Source: Apium graveolens
Lineage: Eukaryota; Streptophyta; Magnoliopsida; Apiales; Apiaceae
Direction: 5' to 3'
DNA length: 64,000 bases
Assembly: GCF_009905375.1 (NCBI RefSeq)
Contig: NC_133650.1
Coordinates: forward strand, 295,987,957 to 296,051,956
In this document: piece by piece, positions 50,477 to 61,562 of the stretch
Numbering within the stretch: the stretch's first letter is position 1
Layout of the letters: each line of letters starts with the position of its first letter
The notes under the pieces: generated by a model
Seen by the model: the letters and a program-made list of their open reading frames with translations, nothing else
Told to the model about the DNA's origin: nothing
Databases searched by the model: none
Position numbers and translations under genes: made by a program

Positions 50477-51460
50477 CTAAAGCGGTTCAAAATACTTCGT
50501 ATGAGATATAGAGTGATAAAGGTCATAACATGTCATTTATGAAAAATTGGGGACGTAAAGCGTTTATAAAACATTTAGCCTCTGACAAGCTTGAACCAAA
50601 ATTAGATAGGTGCTATTTTGTGGGATACCCAAGTGAGACTAGGGTTTAGTTTTTATAATCCTTTCGAGAACAAAGTGTTTGTTGCTCGGGCCGCTGTATT
50701 TCTTGAGGAATAACTACTTTCTAAGAAAATCAGCAGGAGGACAATACATCTCGATGAAGATCGAGAACCACACGATAACATTGAACCGAGGTTGGAATAA
50801 GATCAGGGTGTACATCAAAATGTTGAAAGTAATCATGTTCAGGAAACACAATTTATTCGCAGATCTAGTTGGATTCACTATGAGTCCGGGAGAAATTATG
50901 GATTTTTTTTACTCAAGATAGTGATGTGATACTTACGGATAATGATAAGCCTCTCACCTACCAAATGCTATGAACAGTCCAGACTCCGAGAGATGGCTAG
51001 AGCCCATGAAATTTAAGATAGAATCCATGTATCAAAATAAAGTATTGATTTTAGTTGATCCACTCAAAGGGGTAAAACCTATAGGGTGCAAGTGGGTTTT
51101 CAAGAAGAAAACTGACATGGATGGTAAAGTACATAACTATAAAGCGCGAGTAGTGGCAAAATGTTTCAAGTAAATTCATGGTATAGACTATGATGATACT
51201 TTTTCACCAGTTACTCGTCACGTCTATCAGGCTTTTGCTAACAATAGCTGCTTACTTTGACTATGAAATTAGGCAAATGGATGTCAAAACCGCTTTATTA
51301 TATGGGAGCCTTGGAGAGGATGCGTATATGATATAACCTGAGGGTTTTGTCGATCCAAAGTTCGCTAAGACGTTTTATAAGTTGCTTCTATCTATTTATA
51401 GATTGAAGCAAGCCTCAAGGAGAACGAATATTCATTTTCATGAAACGATCAAAGAGTTTG
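50477..51460 (+). pseudogene. Ty1/copia pol relic
   Basis: Integrase C-terminal and reverse transcriptase motifs occur in order across several frames: LASDKLEPKLDRCYFVGYPS (50575-50635), ERWLEPMKFKIESMYQNKV, CKWVFKKKTDMDGKVHNYKA (51083-51145), then DYDDTFSPVT, MDVKTALL and a degraded YGL-QAS box near 51400. gag, protease and the catalytic YVDD region are missing. Confidence 0.85.
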
Positions 51461-51476
51461 GATCTTGCAGTTTTCG

Positions 51477-51777
51477 TATTTATAAAATTTGTGTAATAAT
51501 CAAACAATATGTTGATCTACGAATTAAATATTTGTTTTTCGCATAAATCCTGCGACGGGTTTCGAAAATTCTGTTTTTCACGTTTTTAATTACTGTTTTT
51601 GTTGCGTTTATGTGCTCGAAACCCTTCATTTATAAGTGAAAAAACATGTGACAGTTGTCACGTCACGTCAATCACGTCTCTCATTATTCTCGAAAAAGTG
51701 ATTGTTTAACTTCTGAGGCCGCGCCCTATAAAGAAGGTACGCCCTATGGATTGATTATTACACAAATTTTATAAATA
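51477..51777. repeat. 301 bp element with perfect 27 bp inverted repeats
   Basis: 51477-51503 and 51751-51777 are exact reverse complements (TATTTATAAAATTTGTGTAA then TAATCAA). Inside, GGGTTTCGA (about 51554) pairs with TCGAAACCC (about 51618). It lies at the broken end of the copia relic. It could be a MITE or a fold-back element. A clear target duplication is not visible. Confidence 0.65.
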
Positions 51778-51834
51778 TCGAGAAAAGTTAAAAAACCAAT
51801 TTTTTTTCAATAACATATGTAATTTGGTGGTAGC

Positions 51835-52560
51835 TGTTAGGCCCAAAATTTGGTACAAAGATTATTCAGGTCAAATGAATGAAATTAGGTCAAAGGTATA
51901 ATAATCCAAACAAGGATCGGGGCTTGCCTACATTCCTAAAAAGGGAAGGGCACTCTCTCTTAAAATGACAACTGATGTCATATTGAAAGACAAGGAATGC
52001 CCTAACTTCCCAAAAGGTTAGGGCACGCCTATGTATTAAAAGACAACCCATTATGAAAGAGGGATAAGAATAGAAAACATCTTGTTGGGCCTCAGAATAG
52101 GAAAACAAGTAAAGATATTAGATATGATTAGATGATATGAATTTCTAAATTAATAGCCCAATAGGGGTCCAATTGTAAGAGAAAAAGGCCCAATTGGGAC
52201 TACCTATAAATAGAGCATACTTGTCCTACTTGTAAGGGGTTGGAAAAATAAGTATCAATAAATAGTATTGTTTCTCATATAACATGACTCATATTTAGGG
52301 TAATCATCACAACCCTTAAATAAGGAAAAGTCTTGGTTTTATTATGGGACAAGGCGCGCCCTCAATTGATAGACCAGGAAGAATATGACCAAATTCTTAA
52401 TGAGCACCAACACATTAAAATGTTAGGGTGCACCTTCATTGGTAAGATTGGTAAGATGGATTTGGGAATAAACGTCAACATATTGTTTGTACGAATTTTT
52501 TGGATGCTTCAAGTGGGGAAAATTATAGTTACTAACATATTTGTTTTAGGGGGTCTATAA
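51835..52560 (+). repeat. Probable solo LTR or LTR fragment
   Basis: It begins TGTTAGGCCCAAAATTTGG. A promoter-like CCTATAAATAGAGCATACTTG lies at 52203-52223 and the phrase GCGCGCCCT recurs (52353). The right end and target duplication could not be fixed. No coding sequence is supported. Confidence 0.4.
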
Positions 52561-52778
52561 TTATTAAAAAATAAATAATTAAAATAAATTAAATATATAA
52601 TTTTACGTGCTTATTCCGTTATTTTGGGTACCCGATAGAAAATTCGTTTTTAAAATTATAGTAAAAACTTTCCGATTTTAAGAGGGAGGGTTGCTTATTT
52701 CAAAAACAAAACCAGCACGTACTGATTGGTGGGACGTGGGAGGGAAATAGGGAGCGCGAATCTGAAAAACCAAAGTTA

Positions 52779-52900
52779 AATCCGCGTGTCTCTTAAACGC
52801 TCATCCAACCGTCAAACAAAAACCACATCCAACGGACTACACTCTAAATCCGCGTGATCACCTCTCATTGGCTAAAAATCACACCCCTCTACTATATAAA
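52779..52900 (+). promoter_or_regulatory. Histone H2A promoter
   Basis: AATCCGCG at 52779-52786 and 52847-52854 matches seven of eight bases of the plant histone octamer (GATCCGCG, reverse of CGCGGATC). A reversed CCAAT (ATTGG, 52867-52871) and TATATAA (52894-52900) follow. This suggests S-phase expression. Confidence 0.65.
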
Positions 52901-52987
52901 CACACATCTTCTCTCATCCACAACCACAAAAACCCAAAATTCAAATCTTACAAATCCCCAATTCAATTTCTTCATACTCTCAATTCA

Positions 52988-53482
52988 ATGGCAGGAAGAG
53001 GAAAATCACTCGCAGGAAGCAGCGCTTCGAAGAAAGCTTCGACTTCTCGTAGTAGCAAAGCAGGCCTTCAGTTCCCCGTCGGTCGTATCGCTCGTTTTCT
53101 CAAAGCCGGCAAGTACGCTCAGCGTGTCGGCGCTGGTGCCCCTGTTTACCTCGCCGCCGTTCTCGAATACCTCGCCGCCGAGGTAGTTACTTATTTAATT
53201 GATTGATTGAATTGATAAATTTTTGATATTGTTGTGTTTTTGATTGATTGATTGATTGAATTATGGTTTGATTAGGTTTTGGAATTGGCCGGGAACGCGG
53301 CGAGAGATAACAAGAAGACTAGAGTTGTTCCGAGACACATTCAATTGGCGGTGAGAAATGACGAGGAGTTGAGTAAGCTATTGGGAGCGGTTACGATTGC
53401 GAACGGTGGAGTTATGCCCAATATTCATGTTAATTTGTTGCCCAGGAAGGCTGCTGCTTCCAAAGGCGGCGATGAAGATTAG
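52988..53482 (+). CDS. Histone H2A, canonical
   Basis: Exons 52988-53182 and 53276-53482 join in phase at AAE|VLE to give 133 residues. The core histone fold is complete: [16 protein letters not shown], the acidic-patch segment [17 protein letters not shown] and the docking region [18 protein letters not shown]. The tail ends ASKGGDED. It lacks the SQEF phospho-motif of H2A.X, the SPKK motif of H2A.W and the H2A.Z docking changes, so it is replicative H2A. The 93 bp intron sits at the usual plant H2A position and contains (ATTG)n repeats. Confidence 0.95.
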
Positions 53483-54456
53483 ACTCTCAAAGTATTGATT
53501 TAGGGATTGGTGGTGGGGGTTTATTATTATTGTTCTTTGAGGGGATAGGATTAGTGATTGTGTAGATTGTTTCGTAGTAGTTTCAATGCTGATTTGTGAT
53601 TTACGTTTTTTAGATTATTAGTAGAGATTCGAGTTTAAGTTCAATGAAATAGTGCTTTTTTTAAATCATATTTATGATTTATTGCAACTATATTTTTTTA
53701 TAACTATCTACCGATTATGATGTAACTATAGGGGATAGACCTTGTTTACACAAGCTTTATCAAGCATATATGATAAAACACAGGAATTGTAACTTGAAAT
53801 TTAACCATGGAATATTTTAAAATACTTTGATTTTGGCAGAAGATAATAGGTTTGATTGCTTCTGTTTGTCATAAAATCAGAATCAATTATTCGCATAATT
53901 TATTTTCTGTTTGTTTGTTAGAAATGAAACGGAAGGTTATGTAAATTAGGAAGAAGTGAACGGAAAGTATTTATTGGGGTTTTGGAATCTTTGAAAGATT
54001 TTTTTTTTCATTTTAGGATTTAATTAGGATTTCGGCCATGTTAAAAAATCAAACTGAATCAGCTTGGCTGATTTTGGGATTTGGATACTTGAAATTATTT
54101 TATTCGACATTTGAAGACAATTTCATCGTAGTAACTAACTATCGGTTATGCAGCCCTGTTTTTTTTTTATTTGAAATTGGGCATCACATTTTTTAAACTT
54201 TGATTGGCAATTGTTAAATTTTGCATATTTTTTTAACAGAAATTTATTTGCATAGATTTGTTTAAACCTTTTGATGCAGCACAACCAATTGTATTGTAGT
54301 TGTGCAGGCCGAGGTCAACTTTTCTTTTAGCTGTGTATGTTTAGAAGGTCAGTAGCTCGCACTAGAGACCCCTCGGGCCTTCTCTTAGAATGAGGAAATG
54401 TTACGCTTTTACTGAACTAAAATTGGGCTCGTCCAAAAAGTAGCTCAATAAATTAT
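53483..54456. other. 3' flank of H2A, intergenic
   Basis: 3'UTR of the H2A gene, then AT-rich DNA. No gene recognised. Confidence 0.35.
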
Positions 54457-54858
54457 GGGCCTGTTTGGGAAGAAGAAAATAAGTTGCTTATGGACTTATA
54501 AGTCCGTAAGTACTTATCGACGAGTGTTTATACAGCCAATTTATAAGTAAGATTTTTCAATTTATAAGTTGATAAGTTAAATGTTAGTAACGACGTACTT
54601 TTTTCAACTTATTTTGATTTTTCGCCTTTTTATCAACTTAAGTTTAAAAAAACATATTTTTAAATATTAATCTAATCTCAAATTCACAAAATAAGATAAT
54701 TATATTCAAAAATTATTTATTTTAATTAATTTATGTAAAAAAATTCTGACTTATCAAACACTTATATAACTTATAATGATTTAGTTACTTATCACTTATA
54801 GATTAGTTATCTGTTTTAAGTTATAAGTTACTTATTTTAACGTTTTCCAAAAATGCCC
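54457..54858 (-). mobile_element. MITE copy C
   Basis: The ends are GGGCCTGTTTGGGAAG and CGTTTTCCAAAAATGCCC, giving an imperfect terminal inverted repeat GGGCNTGTTTGG. The body is the reverse complement of copies A and B. About 400 bp, no coding capacity, and no clear target duplication. Confidence 0.65.
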
Positions 54859-55371
54859 TCCTACTAAGCTGAGACCAAATTTCTCCTTTTACTGTTCGCT
54901 CTAGTGCAGCACCTTATTTTTGTTTGAAATGTACCATCCACTAACTGGTCGGTCGCAGTGGCAGCCAACCGACCCGGATCCGGACTCGGACCCAGATCCG
55001 TTAATCTAAATGTCAATATTTATGTCCAATTTTTCGGGTTTCAGTTTTTATCGGGTCTCAATTTATTTATATAATTATTTATTAATATTAGAAAATTTTA
55101 TATTCAATTTTCTTTTGAATAGATAATCAATTTACCTAAATCCCTAGCAAAAACATTAGCGTACTAAATTCATAATTTGAACTCTAATTAAGTACACGAG
55201 TTTAATAAATTAAGTAGATTAAATTAAGTTTAAATATAAAGAAATAGTAACTATAGATACTGGTTGATTGGCCCAGCTCATTCGACCAAGCCCAGACCCT
55301 CTTTAAGGCATAAAACATGGGCCCAACTCAACTCTACATCCGAGTTTCGTACTCAGGCAGGGCAAACCAAG
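54859..55371. other. Gene-free stretch
   Basis: A GC-rich phrase (GACCCGGATCCGGACTCGGA, near 54970) in otherwise AT-rich DNA. No gene recognised. Confidence 0.3.
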
Positions 55372-55792
55372 TGTTAGCTATAGGTCCAATACGACCCACC
55401 GGAAAGCTAAATTATTGAGCCGAAGACCCAATACGCTCATGGACCGAATGCCCACTTTGACAAAACCGTTCAACAAAGGATCAAAACGCCTCCACTTTTT
55501 TCCGCTCCAATTTTCGTCCGTGTTTTACGTATAACAGGCGAACATTTATGGTAGGTTTGGGTATAAATACACCATAGAATGTAAGGAACACAAAGTTCAA
55601 CACACACCCTCTCAAATTATCTCTACGTTCTTGTATTCCTAAAATCCATTTTAAATCCAGATTACTTATTCTCATAACGGAAGTGAATCAGGGGACAATC
55701 TCTCACATTATCTTACTTTTCAGGTCAAAGCCGAATGACTGTCTTGACTAGCCAAGGGTTGTTTTTTAAGCCGAAGGGATCTGGGCATAACA
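55372..55792 (+). mobile_element. Solo LTR related to the Tat element
   Basis: It starts TGTTAGCTATAGGTCCAATA (18 of 20 bases as in the Tat LTR) and ends GAAGGGATCTGGGCATAACA (18 of 20). It is 421 bp with TATAAATA near 55563. The flanks CCAAG (55367-55371) and CCGAG (55793-55797) form a 5 bp duplication with one mismatch. There is no internal region, so it is a solo LTR. Confidence 0.78.
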
Positions 55793-55797
55793 CCGAG

Positions 55798-57403
55798 TAA
55801 TGCCCGACAAACTTTACTGACACGACACATAGGCCACTGAAATCGCCGTAAATAACCTACGCCTGATATCGCCGCCTCCTACGCCTGCAAACATGACATG
55901 AACCTCCACTTTTCCAGGGACGTGTGCCACTTTTGTTTTGGAAATTTATCAAAAATATAATTTTTTGTAAAATAATTTGTAATTTAAAATATGATATTTA
56001 TACGAGTAATGGTATTTTTGTAATTTTTTTTAAAACTAGGATATGTATGAAAACAACCTCTTTTTTTTAGCAGGAAAGTTTGAACCTATTATTTAATCAA
56101 TCAAAATATGTAGTACTTGTTAATGAAGGTTGGGAATTGTAACTTTATTAAAACTTGGAGTGGGCATTGTGGGCAAGTTGTGAAGCCTATTCAATTGAAC
56201 CCCGAATTCATGTGGGGGTAGGTCCGCTTAAAATATAGAGGACCACATAGAAATCAGAATGATTGGTTAAAAGGAGGTCCGCTTCAATCCACTCATTTTC
56301 GTTACCTTTTGCTAACGTTTTTTCACGGTTTCGAGAGGTTGGATTTGAGACTACACTCCAATATCATTCCTTCTCTTAATGCCCTTTCAACACGTTAACT
56401 TCCTTCTCCACATTTAACACCAACTTTAAAAATATCTATTCAAGTAAAATATAATACGTATAAGAAAAAACCTATAGACTAAGTGTTAAAATAAATAGTT
56501 TGGAGAAAAATTAGTTGAAAACAAATTTATTTGTGATTGTAATTTATGTTTCGTGATTGTAATTTATCACTAAAAAATGGACTTCAGCCGTCACACATAA
56601 TCATCATAATAACTTGCTCATAAATACACGTGCTACTTGACCTCATTCAATGGATGCAATAAGAAGCAGCCCCACAAATTTACCGGAATATAAAAAAAAA
56701 ATCATAGCTAAAAGCCTAAAATACACTGCTACGATTACTTTAAAATGACCACACTCCCCACTGTTAATTTTTTAATTAAAAAATTGAACGATGCTAATGC
56801 ATTGTGCGCTTTCTTATCACCATTGTCCATAAGCGTGGTGATATTCTTTTACTACACTGTTTATAATGCTTTTAACTTTTAAGTTGGTGTTCGGGGGTTA
56901 ATTAAACTAGTTTATAATATTCAACTTAAAATTTTTAAATTTCAAAAAGAAATTATTACTATTTTAAATGGCACCTAATTTCGGTTGATTAACATTTTCA
57001 TTCATATTCTACTTTTTGATTCATTTTAAAATAATATCTCCCCTGATTATTATACTTTTTCCCAGATATATTCCACATATAGTTATAAAATATAAATAAG
57101 AACATTAAAGAATTCATACATATTAAATCTCATTAATATTCCGATTCTCTCAGTTAAATAAATTATCATCTCAATCTCCAGATATATCAATATTATAAAA
57201 TTACACTAACAACAATTCCAACTACAATGGCATATTTCTGGGATTTATTACACTCCATAAAAATTAAATTTAACACTAGCATTTGGTTCGTAAACGAAAC
57301 AAAGTCGAATCTAATTCTATCCGGACCCAAATAAAACCCATCCACACTCTTTTACCGTCCCGTCAACCATATCAAAAAGGCACGTTTTCCCAACTTGCTT
57401 CCC
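55798..57403. other. Intergenic DNA upstream of the bHLH gene
   Basis: AT-rich, with a repeated phrase AGGTCCGCTT (56220 and 56275). No gene recognised. The last few hundred bases should hold the ILR3-type promoter, but no clear TATA box is visible. Confidence 0.35.
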
Positions 57404-57439
57404 ATCTCTCTCTCTCTCTCTCTTTTTCTCTCTCTCTCC
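57404..57439 (+). promoter_or_regulatory. CT-rich microsatellite in the bHLH leader
   Basis: An almost pure (CT)n run about 55-90 bases before the ATG. Such Y-patch or CT leaders are common in plant core promoters. Confidence 0.5.
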
Positions 57440-57491
57440 TACTACTACCAAATTCGCCGGAAAATCCCCAAATATCCGGCAATCAGGGACG

Positions 57492-59151
57492 ATGGTGTCA
57501 CCTGAAAACACCAATTGGCTGTACGGATTGCTGGACGATATTGCAGTTCCCGATGCTAATTTCTCTGTCACACCTCCTTTTAATTGGCCTACACAAACCC
57601 TAAACGACTCTTCACTTCATGTCAGGTTCTGATTTTTATCATTTCTATAAATATCCCTTTACATACATGTTTTTACTATATTTATTTATTTATTTGTTTT
57701 ATGTTCAAATCTGGAAACCTATAGTCTACTGATTAGATTTAGGGCTCCATAGGTATAAAACAATTTTACATTTGTTTCAATAAATTATTATTTGTTTGTT
57801 TCTTGTTACAATTTTCCTCTTTTTATTTGTATAGGATTTGATTTTATATTTAATTATTTTAGTTTTAATTATTTTTGCTTGATGTATTATGTTGAATTGA
57901 CATCTGTATTAGATATTGTTGTATTAGATATTGTTGTATGCGTTTCAACTAGTTATAGCTTGTTTAAATACGTATATATTGCAACTTATTTCGGGTAATT
58001 ATCAGATTATTATGTAAAATTGTTTTCTGGGTTGCTTACTTTTTCAGTTATATTTTGTTTTTTTTAGTGTGGAAACTGATGGGTCAAAAGGGAACTCGGG
58101 TGTTCTTATGGAAGCAGGCTCGAAAAAGCGGTAAACAATCTTGCTCCTAATTGTGTTTCTTTTGATTGGTGTTTATGAATTAAACTTTGGCTATAAAATT
58201 TTTTGGTAGCGGTAGCTATCTATCATGGTATTCTTGGATATGTGAGAGTTTCATTGCTTCGTTTCTCTTTGGACACTGTTAGCTGTTAGATGACTTTGGT
58301 TCTCTGTAGTTGTTTGCCTTTGGTTACTGATATGTGCCTTGTAATACAGGGTAAGATCTGAATCATGCAGTGGCTCAAGTAGCAAAGCTTGCAGGGAAAA
58401 GATGCGGAGGGATAAGCTTAATGACAAGTGTGTCTCTCTTCCTTTCTCCCTATACGTATCTTGGATTTGAACTTGATAAGTTTGGTATCTTGGATTAGGT
58501 TCATGGAATTGGGTGCAATTCTCGAGCCAGGGAGGCCTCCCAAGACAGACAAGGCAGCTATACTTATTGATGCCGTTCGAATGGTAACTCAATTACGTAC
58601 TGAATCCCAGAAGTTGAAGGATACAAATTCAGATCTCCAGGACAAAATCAAAGAGCTGAAGGTGGGCATTTAGTGCATTTATCTTTATTTTTGGACGAGA
58701 ATTTAGTGCTTCTATCTTCATCTGGCTCTGGCTAAATTACAGATTTGTATGCATTGTTTTAAAATTTTAGGCCAGTCATCTACAATTGCATTATAGTTAC
58801 CTTCAAAGGTACTTTTAGCATTAACCAGTATTTACATTTACTGACTAATGGTCATGTCTTATTTTCTAGACTGAAAAGAATGAACTCCGAGAGGAAAAGC
58901 AGAGGCTGAAGGCAGAAAAAGATAAGCTGGAAAACCAGTTAAGTACGATTAATGCACAGCCAACCTTCCTGCCTCCGCCACCCGCTATTCCTGCTGCCTA
59001 TCCTCACGCAACATATGCTGCACAAGCTCCAGTGGCAGGCAACAAATATGTACCTATAATCAGTTACCCAGGAGTTTCCATGTGGCAGTTTATGCCACCT
59101 GCCTCTGTTGACACCTCACAGGATCATGTTCTCCGCCCACCAGTTGCCTGA
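57492..59151 (+). CDS. ILR3: bHLH transcription factor, ILR3 (bHLH105) type, subgroup IVc
   Basis: Five exons, 57492-57625, 58068-58130, 58350-58427, 58499-58661 and 58870-59151, all GT-AG, give 239 residues. The start MVSPENTNWL and the end MWQFMPPASVDTSQDHVLRP are signatures of ILR3-type proteins. The basic region is KACREKMRRDKLND (78-91), without the His of the usual H-E-R triplet, as in this subgroup. The helix-loop-helix runs to about 125 and is followed by a leucine zipper (128-175, QKLKDTNSDLQDKIKELKTE). Family members are nuclear and dimerise with other IVc bHLHs to control the iron-deficiency response. They are targeted by BTS-type E3 ligases through the C-terminus. Confidence 0.93.
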
Positions 59152-59750
59152 GTTGACAGTTGTGCTGAACATGTTTTGATATAGTCTGTCTTCATCAGAA
59201 ACTGTAACTCTTTGATAGTTTTTGCTAATGTAAACTGGATTTGAATATTTGATAACTGATTCTGCAGTATGAATTAGAATGTTGCCATATTGGTAAACTC
59301 ATTGAGTTGTGGTAAGTAAGATAAGTTATTGCTGCTTGTTGCCTATTGGACGAGGCACTAGGGAACTTCATATTAACAGTTTTTGCGCCAATTTTCAGAC
59401 CAACAATTTTGGTGGTTATTATGCTGCAAAACAATTCAGTTAATTGTGAAGCAGATTGTTGGAACTCTTGAGTATGCACGGTTTCTTCGATTTTGGGTTT
59501 GTATAGTATCCAACCATGACCATTCTGATTCCAAATTCGTGTTTCCATGTCCTGTAGGAAATAGACTTCATAACTCGTAACATATCAGTCTAGCAACACA
59601 CTGTGCCCGGCCTATCAGATGACAAGGAATTGTGTGAGACACAACATCAGAAGTTAAAAGATGTGGAGTAATCAATCAAATTGAAAAAGAAGTGTTCTCT
59701 ACATGTAAAAAGGTGCGAGTGTGGTGCCCTGTCATGTTTTTCACTTGCAG
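59152..59750. other. 3' flank of the bHLH gene
   Basis: 3'UTR and intergenic DNA. No further gene recognised. Confidence 0.35.
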
Positions 59751-60569
59751 GATGCACAAAAAGCCCGAGCCCGAAAATCTGGCTTGGTTCGATCCGGTCA
59801 AAGCCCGGTCCGGTCAAAACCCGGCCCGGTCCCGGTCCGGGCTTCAGGCCTCGACGGACCCTATATTTTTAGGCAAAGCCCGGCCCGGCCCGGTTAAAAA
59901 CCCGGGCTTCGGCCCGACCCGGCCCGATTAAAAGCCCGAAAAAGCCCGGTTATAATCTGATTATTCTAATATATTTTCTTATATATTTATAAATTCACAT
60001 TTACTATACATATAAATAATACTTTAAACACATATATATTTACATATTTGTGATTAATAATATTATTTATATACTTCGTTGCATAAATAACGAAAGAATA
60101 TATAATAAGTACACTATATATATTTGGATATCATTGTCATGAATATTTGGATATCATTGTTATCATAACAATGATATCATTGTTATTATTGTTATCATAA
60201 CAATGATAAAATATATCATATAAACATGTTTATTTTTTGCCGAACTTGAATGTTTTCAATAAAGTAATGTTGCTAACACATGTATTCTTCAGAATCTCTA
60301 ATAATACTAGATCTGATTTAAATTAGAAAAAAGCCCGGCCCGATCCGATCCGATTCGAAAAAAAGCCCGGTTAGGCCCGCCTCGAGGGCCCAAACGGGCT
60401 TTGAAATTTCCGGAAAACCCGGCCCGGCCCGGCCCGGTCAAAGTCAAAGCCCGAACCCGGCCCGGCCCGGCCCGGTCAAAGTCAAAGCCCGAAAAGTCCG
60501 GTCCAGTCAAAGCCCGGGTTTTTTAAGGCCCGGTCAAGGCCCGGCCCGGTGGGCCTTTTGTGCATCTCT
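59751..60569. mobile_element. hAT-like MITE with GCCCGG subterminal arrays
   Basis: The terminal inverted repeats are GATGCACAAAAAGCCC (59751) and GGGCCTTTTGTGCATC (ending 60566). ACTTGCAG (59743-59750) and ACTTGCGG (60570-60577) form an 8 bp flank with one mismatch. About 200 bp at each end consists of repeated CCCGGTCAAAGCCCGG-like words in the same orientation, while the middle is AT-rich. The middle holds ATTGTTATCATAACAAT twice (about 60155-60210). No coding capacity. The open frames in the GC-rich parts are compositional. Confidence 0.75.
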
Positions 60570-60577
60570 ACTTGCGG

Positions 60578-61562
60578 GACATGTTTATAGAAGGGGAATC
60601 CTTCAAGATATTCTGGAGTTTTTAAGTTTGTTGAATATTAGTAGTAACTTTCCTGCTTTTATTATACCTTTTGTCCCCGTCGACCTTTGTCAATTTTATT
60701 CATAGAAAATACAGTTATTTATATCACCTCTCCAGACCCCAGGAACAGAATTCCCAGATTTAGAACCTGCTAATTTATTGCTCAAGGAAACATTATTTGG
60801 ATCAACATTTCTTGATCTATCAAGTCACTGTTCTTGTTATTTAGGTTTTCTCCGAGTCTTAATGCAGCAGACAACTTAATTTGAACATCAAGTGACTGGG
60901 AACCTTATGCGGTCGACTGTAAATAAATATAGTGTCCCTTCGTTCCAGAAAGATTTAAAAAATTTTCTGGTTATAATTAATTACATTCGGTTCCAGCTGA
61001 TTCTGTCATTTAGCATAATATTGGAGTCTTGTCGGATCTTTTATTCATCTTTATGTAGAAGTAGAGCACTATTTATTCTCCACTAATATAAGATATAGTA
61101 GTCTGATTAAAGATTATACCACATAGCACCTACAAACAATTTTACTAGCGTATGCGTATAATCGTTCATGAGTCTGATGTTAATAGTTTAAAATTTGGTT
61201 CCGGCCTAAGGGAGGGTGAGACATGTTACACTACTGAAGCTTAACAAAGTATTATATAAGTTCAGTTGTAATTTTCATGGCTCTGATGTTCTTAAAATGA
61301 GATCATCAGGCAAAATCGGGTTTTAAGGAAATATAAATTTATTTTTACAGAATTTTGTTTAAACTTCAAAATGCTAAATTCTAAAGACAATTTGCTAAAC
61401 AAACACAACTCTCAGCAAGTATAGTCCAATGCATCTGAGACCTGGTGCTGTCTCGGCCTTCATAAAATATGAGAACCTTAATATGTTGAAGAATTCACCC
61501 CCTTCTTCTGTCCCTGTACATTGTTAAGCCAGCTCGTTATAGCCCTCTCCAAATCTTTCACA
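60578..61562. other. Intergenic DNA and 3' flank of the GAUT gene
   Basis: No gene recognised. The 3'UTR of the minus-strand GAUT gene lies just below 61562. Confidence 0.35.

Noticed and set aside
50679..50921. 80-residue ORF as an independent gene
   Set aside because: It lies between two blocks of copia pol homology and is frame-shifted relic sequence.
59681..60510. Open frames in the GCCCGG-rich MITE
   Set aside because: Arg/Pro/Gly-rich translations come from base composition. No start context, splice sites or homology.
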